Source of the DNA: Clostridia bacterium
GTDB lineage: Bacteria; Bacillota_A; Clostridia; Christensenellales; Aristaeellaceae
DNA: 56,274 nt
Reading direction: 5' to 3'
Assembly: GCA_017399225.1 (NCBI GenBank)
Contig: JAFQEB010000035.1
Coordinates: 1 to 56,274, forward strand
Of this stretch, positions 50,587 through 56,274 are shown piece by piece. The position numbers were made by a program, and so were the translations under genes. The notes under the pieces are model-generated. The model ran no database searches, was not told the DNA's origin, and was given only the letters and a program-made list of their open reading frames with translations. Numbering within the stretch: position 1 is the stretch's first letter; the number at the start of each line of letters is the position of its first letter.

Positions 50587-51903
50587 ATGTCCACTGCGAT
50601 CACCCACGTCCAGCCGGGTTCCATTGCCGAGCGTCTCGGTCTTTGCGCCGGCGATGTGCTGGAATCCATTGCCGGCGAGCCGATCATCGACCAGATCGAT
50701 TACCAGGCGCTGACTGCCCGTTCCCGTTTTGATCTTGTCGTGCGCAGCGCCCAGGGGGAAATGCGGACGCTGCATGTCCGTAAACAGGATTGGGAGCCTC
50801 TGGGGCTGACGCTGGATCAAACCATCGTTTCCTCTCCTCGCCCCTGCCGCAACCACTGCATCTTCTGCTTCATTGACCAGATGCCGCCGGGGATGCGGAA
50901 GACGCTTTATGTCAAGGATGACGACTGGCGGCTATCGCTGATGATGGGCAATTACATCACCATGACCAACATTGACGACGCAGAGCTCGACCGCATCATC
51001 CGCCGCCGGGTTTCTCCCCTGTACATCTCTGTGCATTGCACAGATCCGGACATGCGGGTTAAGCTGCTGCGTAACCCCAAGGCTGCGCAGATCATGGATA
51101 ATCTGCGAACTCTGAAGGCAGCCGGCATTCGCTTCCATTGCCAGATCGTGCTTTGCCCCGGCTGGAATGACGGTGAGATCCTGATGCGCTCCATCCGTGA
51201 ACTGGCGGAGCTTGCCCCGGCAGCCCAGTCCGTTGCGCTGGTGCCGATCGGGCTTACCAAGCATCGTGACGGTCTCCCTTACATCAAGCCGTATGACCGG
51301 CAGATGGCCACGGAGCTGATCGAAGCGGTAAAGCCACTGCAGGAGCGTTTCTTGGCGGAGATGGGGACACGCTTCGTTTTCCCCGCTGATGAGTTCTACT
51401 GCCTCAGCGGCCTTCCGCTGCCGGAGGATCAGGAATATGAGGATTATCCGCAGATCGAGAACGGCGTGGGAATGCTGCGCATGTTTGAGACCGATCTAAA
51501 ATACGCTGCCGATGACTATCCGGTAGCACAGACCCCGGCCCGCCGCCTGGTGATCGCTACAGGCACCTCGATCGCCCCGTTCCTGCAGCACCTGGCGGAT
51601 CAGTATGCCCCCAAGGGCACGACCGTGGAGGTTCGGCCCATCATCAACCGCTTCTTCGGCGAATCCGTGACCGTGGCCGGACTGATCACTGGCGGCGACC
51701 TTATCGATCAGTGCCGGGACGTGGATGCAGACGAGATCCTGATCGTGCGCAGCATGATACGCGCTGAGGGCGATCTGTTTCTTGACGATATGACCGTGGA
51801 GGAGGTGCGCAAGGCGCTGCCCGCCCCCCTCCGTATCACCGAAAACAGCGGTGAAGGCTTCTGGCGCGCGATTTCCGGATTGGAGGAATGTTCTAATGGC
51901 TAA
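50587..51903 (+). CDS. DUF512 protein with PDZ and radical-SAM-like domains
   Basis: The 438-residue protein has an N-terminal PDZ-like domain (about 1-75), a radical SAM-type cluster CRNHCIFCF (Cys-x3-Cys-x2-Cys), and a C-terminal DUF512 region with ENGVGMLRMF and ATGTSIAPFLQHL. The family is conserved in Clostridia and found next to der. Its function is unknown; a link to ribosome or tRNA modification is only suggested by context. AAAGGAGG lies 8 nt before the ATG. It overlaps der by 8 bp, implying coupled translation. Confidence 0.9.
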   Translation: MSTAITHVQPGSIAERLGLCAGDVLESIAGEPIIDQIDYQALTARSRFDLVVRSAQGEMRTLHVRKQDWEPLGLTLDQTIVSSPRPCRNHCIFCFIDQMPPGMRKTLYVKDDDWRLSLMMGNYITMTNIDDAELDRIIRRRVSPLYISVHCTDPDMRVKLLRNPKAAQIMDNLRTLKAAGIRFHCQIVLCPGWNDGEILMRSIRELAELAPAAQSVALVPIGLTKHRDGLPYIKPYDRQMATELIEAVKPLQERFLAEMGTRFVFPADEFYCLSGLPLPEDQEYEDYPQIENGVGMLRMFETDLKYAADDYPVAQTPARRLVIATGTSIAPFLQHLADQYAPKGTTVEVRPIINRFFGESVTVAGLITGGDLIDQCRDVDADEILIVRSMIRAEGDLFLDDMTVEEVRKALPAPLRITENSGEGFWRAISGLEECSNG

Positions 51904-53230
51904 GCCCCTTGTTGCCATCGTCGGTCGCCCGAACGTTGGCAAATCCACCTTTTTCAACCGCATCACCGGTAAGCGCATCTCCATCGTCGAGGATACCCCC
52001 GGCGTTACCCGTGATCGCATCTACTGCGATGTGGAGTGGCAGAACCGCCGCTTTACCATGATCGACACCGGCGGTATCGACCCCCGCAGCGATGACGTGC
52101 TGCTCTCCCAGATGCGCCGCCAGGCAGAGATCGCTATGGATACCGCTGACGTGATCTGCTTCTTTGCCGACGGCCGCGACGGCCTGACGGATGACGACCG
52201 GGAGGTCGCAAACCTGCTGCGCAAGACCCACAAGCCGTTGCTGCTGGTCGTCAACAAGGTCGACCACATCAACATGCAGGATAACATCTACGAGTTCTAT
52301 GAGCTGGGACTGGGTGATCCCATCGGCATCAGCGCGGCGAATATGATGGGTCTGGGCGATCTGCTGCAGGCCATCTGCGAGCAGCTGCCTCCCCCGGATG
52401 CGGATGAGATGGAGGAAGAAGCCCATGTGCTGCAGCTGGCTGTTGTCGGCAGGCCCAACGTGGGCAAGTCTTCTCTGGTGAACAAGCTCCTGGGCCAGGA
52501 GCGCACCATGGTCTCCAACATCGCCGGCACCACCCGCGACGCCATCGACACGAAATTCACCGTGAACGGCACGGACTACAACATCATCGACACCGCAGGC
52601 ATCCGCCGCAAGAGCCAGATCGAGGATGAAAGTCTGGAGCGCTACAGCGTGCTGCGCTCCATTGCCGCGATCCGCCGCTGCGACGTGGCACTTCTGCTGA
52701 TCGACGCTCAGGACGGCGTTACCGAGCAGGATACCAAGATCGCCGGTCTGATCCGTGATGAAGGCAAGGCGGTGATCGTCGTCGTCAACAAGTGGGACGC
52801 GATCGAAAAGGAGACCGGCACCCTGGAGGCTTACCGCAAGGAAGTGCTTGACGACCTCAAGTTCATGGACTATGCCCCCGTGATGTTCCTCTCTGCCAAG
52901 ACGGGCCAGCGCGTGCATACCGTCATGGACATGGTGGATCAGGTCTGGGCTCAGGCCTGCAAGCGCATCCCCACCGGCGTTCTGAACGATGTGCTCAACG
53001 ACGCCACCGCTGATCTCCAGCCGCCTGCCACCAACGGCCGCCGCCTGAAGATCTACTACATCACCCAGCAGTCCACCTGCCCGCCCCTTTTCATCCTCTT
53101 CGTGAATGATGAAACGCTGATGCACTTTGCCTACGAACGCTATCTGGAAAACTATTTCCGCAAGACCTTCGATTTCACCGGCACCCCCATCCGCTTCATC
53201 CTGCGGGAAAAGAAGAAAGATGACAAATAA
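51896..53230 (+). CDS. der: GTPase Der (EngA)
   Basis: The 444-residue protein has two tandem G domains (GRPNVGKSTFFNRITGK; GRPNVGKSSLVNKLLG) with DTGGIDP and DTAGIRRKSQ switch regions and NKVDH/NKWDA motifs, then a KH-like C-terminus. It assembles the 50S subunit. GGAGG is 8 nt before the ATG, inside the end of the DUF512 gene. Confidence 0.97.
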   Translation: MAKPLVAIVGRPNVGKSTFFNRITGKRISIVEDTPGVTRDRIYCDVEWQNRRFTMIDTGGIDPRSDDVLLSQMRRQAEIAMDTADVICFFADGRDGLTDDDREVANLLRKTHKPLLLVVNKVDHINMQDNIYEFYELGLGDPIGISAANMMGLGDLLQAICEQLPPPDADEMEEEAHVLQLAVVGRPNVGKSSLVNKLLGQERTMVSNIAGTTRDAIDTKFTVNGTDYNIIDTAGIRRKSQIEDESLERYSVLRSIAAIRRCDVALLLIDAQDGVTEQDTKIAGLIRDEGKAVIVVVNKWDAIEKETGTLEAYRKEVLDDLKFMDYAPVMFLSAKTGQRVHTVMDMVDQVWAQACKRIPTGVLNDVLNDATADLQPPATNGRRLKIYYITQQSTCPPLFILFVNDETLMHFAYERYLENYFRKTFDFTGTPIRFILREKKKDDK

Positions 53231-53250
53231 AGACCGTAAGTCGGTCGATT

Positions 53251-53274
53251 CAGACCAGTGGTCTGTTATTTTGA
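53251..53274 (+). terminator. weak terminator after der
   Basis: A 6-bp stem CAGACC/GGTCTG with a 3-nt loop is followed by TTATTTT. A small hairpin lies just before it. Partial read-through to plsY is likely. Confidence 0.45.
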
Positions 53275-53289
53275 AAGGTGATGCTTTGC

Positions 53290-53901
53290 ATGAACTACCT
53301 GATGTACGTCCTTACGGCAGTGATCGCCTATCTGCTGGGTTCCATTTCCGTTGGCATGATCGCCTCCAAGCTGATGGGCGGCCCGAATCTGCGGGAAGTA
53401 GGCAGCGGAAACACCGGTGCGACCAATGCCCTGCGTGCCCTTGGCAAGAAGGGCGGCGCGATCGTCTTTGTCGGAGACATCCTGAAGGCGCTGATCGCCT
53501 CCATCATCGGCAGCTTGCTCTGCGGCTTTGAAGGCAAGCTGATCGCAGCTGTGTTCGTTATCATTGGTCACGTCTGGCCTGTATTTTTCCAATTCAAGGG
53601 CGGCAAGGGCGTTTCCTGCGTCTGCGGTGCGATCTTCCTGACCTATACCTGGCAGGCCGTGGTGTGCTATCTGCTCACGATCGCCATCATTGCGCTGACC
53701 AAGTATGTATCCCTGGGCAGCATTTGCCTGGTATCGATGTTTGCTGTGGCAGTTACACTTACAGAAGCCGTTACAGGCTTTCCTCATTGGGTCGCCATCC
53801 CGTGGGCATTCATCGTAGCTGCACTGGTCATCTGGCGGCATCACGAGAACATCGGCCGGCTCCTCAAGGGCACGGAGCGCAAGCTCGGCGAAAAGAAATG
53901 A
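53290..53901 (+). CDS. plsY: acyl-phosphate:glycerol-3-phosphate acyltransferase
   Basis: The 203-residue membrane protein has five membrane helices and the PlsY signatures GSISVGMIASKLMG, EVGSGNTGATNALRALGKKGG and GHVWPVFFQFKGGKGV. It makes lysophosphatidic acid from acyl-phosphate, starting phospholipid synthesis. The ATG at 53290 has AAAGGTG about 9 nt upstream; ATG 53281 is too close to it. It follows der, as in many Firmicutes, though gpsA is missing here. Confidence 0.96.
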   Translation: MNYLMYVLTAVIAYLLGSISVGMIASKLMGGPNLREVGSGNTGATNALRALGKKGGAIVFVGDILKALIASIIGSLLCGFEGKLIAAVFVIIGHVWPVFFQFKGGKGVSCVCGAIFLTYTWQAVVCYLLTIAIIALTKYVSLGSICLVSMFAVAVTLTEAVTGFPHWVAIPWAFIVAALVIWRHHENIGRLLKGTERKLGEKK

Positions 53902-53906
53902 TCATC

Positions 53907-53934
53907 GCGCACGGGGAAACCTGTGCGCTTTTCC
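53907..53934 (+). terminator. terminator of plsY
   Basis: A 9-bp stem with one mismatch (53907-53915 with 53920-53928, GAAA loop) is followed by TTTT. The next gene begins 22 bp later. Confidence 0.8.
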
Positions 53935-53955
53935 GTATAAGAAAGGAGGCTTATC

Positions 53956-54501
53956 ATGCTGATCCATAAAGGTACACAGATTCTCACCACGTCCCGGCTT
54001 ACCCTCCGGCCCTTCACGCTGGACGACGCACCTGCCATGTACGCCAACTGGGCCAGTGACCCCGAAGTTACGAAATACCTCGCCTGGCCGACCCACGGCA
54101 GCATTGAAGTCAGCGCCTGGGTATGCGGCGACTGGGTCAGTCGTTACTCTGAGCCCGATTATTACCAGTGGGCCATTGTGTGTGATGGCCAGCCCATCGG
54201 AAGCATCGCCGTGGTCAACCATGACGATCACATCGGCAAGGCGGAAGTCGGATATTGCATCGGACGAAGCTGGTGGCGCATGGGCATTGTTTCCGAGGCG
54301 CTCAGGGCGGTAATGGGCTTTTTATTCGATGAAGTCGGCTATCAGCGGCTCGAATCCCGCCATGACCCGCGCAATCCGCATTCCGGCGACGTGATGAAAA
54401 AATGCGGCATGAAGTATGAGGGCACACTGCGCCAATCCGACTGGAACAACCAGGGCGTATGCGATGCCTGCTGGTATGCGCTGCTTAAATGTGAACGGTA
54501 A
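53956..54501 (+). CDS. RimJ/RimL-type GNAT acetyltransferase
   Basis: The 181-residue protein has LTTSRLTLRPFTLDDAPAMYANWASDPEVTKYLAWP, then EVGYCIGRSWWRMGIVSEALRAVMGFLFDEVGYQRLESRHDPRNPHSGDVMKKCGM, the classic RimJ/RimL/SpeG layout. Relatives acetylate N-termini of ribosomal proteins or small amines. AAAGGAGG lies 9 nt before the ATG. Role unknown. Confidence 0.88.
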   Translation: MLIHKGTQILTTSRLTLRPFTLDDAPAMYANWASDPEVTKYLAWPTHGSIEVSAWVCGDWVSRYSEPDYYQWAIVCDGQPIGSIAVVNHDDHIGKAEVGYCIGRSWWRMGIVSEALRAVMGFLFDEVGYQRLESRHDPRNPHSGDVMKKCGMKYEGTLRQSDWNNQGVCDACWYALLKCER

Positions 54502-54559
54502 TGCAAGAGCATAGCAGAAAATGAAAAGGGACGAAGATTAGAAAAGGGATGAAGTCCCC

Positions 54560-54588
54560 TTGCAATCCGCGGGAAAATCAGGTACAAT
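54560..54588 (+). promoter_or_regulatory. sigma-A promoter of lepA
   Basis: -35 TTGCAA (54560-54565) and -10 TACAAT (54583-54588), 17-bp spacer. Confidence 0.82.
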
Positions 54589-54630
54589 ATATTCTGTATT
54601 GATATGCCCATTTGAACGGAGGCAACGACT

Positions 54631-56274
54631 TTGTCTGACAGACTTTCGAAGATTCGCAACTTCTGCATCATCGCCCACATCGACCACGGCAAGTCTACCC
54701 TGGCGGACCGCATCCTGGAGATGACGGGCGTGTTTGAAAAGCGTGAGATGACCGAACAGATCCTGGACAGCATGGAGCTGGAAAGGGAGCGCGGTATCAC
54801 CATCAAATCCAAGGCCGTGAACATGCAGTACAAGGCTAAGGACGGCGAGACCTACACGCTGAACCTGATCGACACCCCCGGCCATGTGGACTTCACCTAT
54901 GAGGTCAGCCGTGCCCTGGCCGCCTGCGAGGGCGCGCTGCTGGTGGTGGATTCCACCCAGGGCATCGAGGCCCAGACCCTGGCGAATGTGTACATGGCTC
55001 TGGATGCTGACCTCGAGATCATCCCTGTCGTCAATAAGATCGACCTGCCCAGTGCTCAGCCGGAGGAGGTCAAGGCGGAGATCGAGGACGTGATCGGCTT
55101 GGACGCTTCTTACGCGCCCTGCGTGAGCGCCAAGACCGGCCTGAACATTCAGGACGTGCTGGAGGCCGTGGTGGAATACGTCCCCTCTCCAAAAGGCGAT
55201 GAGAACGCTCCCCTGCAGGCGCTGATTTTCGATGCGTTTTATGACAACTACCGCGGCGCGATCTGCTTCGTCCGCGTGAAGGAAGGCACCCTGAAGGCCG
55301 GTATGCGCATGAGGCTGATGGCCACCGGCGGCGAATTCGACATCGTCGAGGTGGGTACCTTCAACCCCGGCTATCAGGCCTGTGACTGCCTCAAGCCCGG
55401 TGACGTCGGCTATGTGGCGGCGTCCATCAAGGATGTGCGCGAGACCCGCGTGGGCGACACCATCACCGATGCGGCTCGCCCCGCTGCGGAAGCGCTGCCC
55501 GGCTACCGCCAGGTGACGCCCATGGTTTACTGCGGCGTATATCCCGCCGACGGCGCTGACTATCCGGCCCTGAAGGATGCACTGGAGAAGCTGCGCATGA
55601 ACGACGCTTCCCTGTCCTTTGAGCCGGAGACCTCCGTAGCCCTTGGCTATGGCTTCCGCTGCGGATTCCTCGGTCTTCTCCATATGGATATCATCACTAC
55701 CCGCCTGGAGCGCGAGTGGGATCTGAACCTGGTCACCACCGCCCCCAGCGTTATCTATCGCGTCACCAAGACCGACGGTACGGTCGTGAACATCGACAAT
55801 CCCTCCAATCTGCCGCCGGTCGGTGATATCTCCATGATGGAGGAGCCCTTTGTCAGCGCAACGATCTACACGCCCCAGGACAGCGTCGGCGCGATCATGG
55901 ATCTTTGCCAGGATAAGCGCGGTGTCTTCCTGGACATGCAGTACGAGGGCAGCCGCATCAAGCTCAATTATGAGCTGCCGCTGAACGAGATCATCTTCGA
56001 ATTCTTCGATCAGATCAAGTCCCGCAGCCGCGGCTATGCGTCCTTCGACTACGAGCTGAAGGACTACCGCGAAAGTGACCTGGTGAAGCTGGACATCCTG
56101 CTCAACGGCGATTTGTGCGACGCCTTCTCCATCATCTGCCACCGCGACAAGGCCTACGGCCGCGGCCGCAACATCGCCGAGAAGCTTAAGGACGTGATCC
56201 CGCGACAGATGTTCGAGATCCCGATCCAGGCTGCCATCGGCGGCAAGGTCATCGCCCGCGAGACCGTCAAGGCC
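54631..56274 (+). CDS. lepA: elongation factor 4 (LepA), cut by window end
   Basis: The open frame runs 548 codons from TTG 54631 to the window edge with no stop. GGAGG is 8 nt upstream of the TTG, the only good start. It has [22 protein letters not shown] (G1), [27 protein letters not shown] (G3), NKIDLPSA (G4), and later [15 protein letters not shown] and [19 protein letters not shown]. LepA normally has about 600 residues, so about 50 are missing here only because of the window end. It is a ribosomal GTPase that backtracks or aids late initiation and assembly. Confidence 0.97.
   Translation, partial: MSDRLSKIRNFCIIAHIDHGKSTLADRILEMTGVFEKREMTEQILDSMELERERGITIKSKAVNMQYKAKDGETYTLNLIDTPGHVDFTYEVSRALAACEGALLVVDSTQGIEAQTLANVYMALDADLEIIPVVNKIDLPSAQPEEVKAEIEDVIGLDASYAPCVSAKTGLNIQDVLEAVVEYVPSPKGDENAPLQALIFDAFYDNYRGAICFVRVKEGTLKAGMRMRLMATGGEFDIVEVGTFNPGYQACDCLKPGDVGYVAASIKDVRETRVGDTITDAARPAAEALPGYRQVTPMVYCGVYPADGADYPALKDALEKLRMNDASLSFEPETSVALGYGFRCGFLGLLHMDIITTRLEREWDLNLVTTAPSVIYRVTKTDGTVVNIDNPSNLPPVGDISMMEEPFVSATIYTPQDSVGAIMDLCQDKRGVFLDMQYEGSRIKLNYELPLNEIIFEFFDQIKSRSRGYASFDYELKDYRESDLVKLDILLNGDLCDAFSIICHRDKAYGRGRNIAEKLKDVIPRQMFEIPIQAAIGGKVIARETVKA

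Noticed and set aside
54538..56142. 534-codon minus-strand frame
   Set aside because: It is antisense to lepA, which is clearly coding.

Overview
The window is a stretch of high-GC chromosome from an endospore-forming Gram-positive anaerobe of the class Clostridia, probably a gut lineage near Christensenellales (the class is well supported, the order is inference). The evidence is a dense set of sporulation genes (spoVT, a spoVB-like flippase, spoIVA, yqfC-yqfD, a SpoIIQ-like LytM protein, cwlJ), many sigma-A promoters of standard form, Gram-positive gene orders, and no outer-membrane genes. It reads as core genome. The only mobile DNA seen is the edge of an IS30-type element at the left end.

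Layout. 1-145: start codon and probable end of an IS30-family element. 182-3817: CorA magnesium channel with a long structured leader, a cytosolic 5'-nucleotidase and a MATE exporter. 3967-9623: a sporulation and housekeeping block, spoVT, spoVB-like, mazG, HU, rqcP and a fused ispDF. 9673-14604 (minus): DUF2441-like protein, sugar-transfer ATP-grasp, ychF, spoIVA and rplS. 14756-19361 (minus): TIM-barrel epimerase-like protein with a secreted papain-fold protein, then a CNNM/HlyC transporter, a 43-residue membrane protein and a CapA-fold protein that has lost its metal ligands. 19565-25752: HI0933 flavoprotein, TspO, a tRNA methyltransferase and a giant SpoIID protein with nine SH3-like repeats. 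25905-30044: glycogen operon glgC-glgD-glgA, where GlgA has an unusual basic tail. 30524-35244: LytM peptidase, glmS, sugar transferase and glmM. 35401-42047: the yqfC-yqfD-phoH-yqfF-ybeY/cdd-era operon, with ybeY and cdd fused and dgkA missing. 42199-44582: MreB and an intact CapA facing each other across a row of seven hairpins. 44707-56274: cwlJ, two GNATs, an ABC-F ATPase, a MATE exporter, murA, a DUF512 radical-SAM-like protein, der, plsY and lepA (cut by the window end).

The genes join several pathways: amino-sugar and wall precursor supply (glmS, glmM, murA, undecaprenyl sugar transferase, MreB), glycogen storage, ribosome assembly (era, der, ybeY, ychF, lepA, rplS), magnesium handling (corA, CNNM) and spore formation and germination.

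The most unusual items are the corA leader, which can fold into three competing helices ending in Shine-Dalgarno sequestration; the 280-bp array of seven hairpins bounded by two near-identical 35-bp palindromes; the YbeY-cytidine deaminase fusion; the GlgA tail; and the catalytically dead CapA paralogue.
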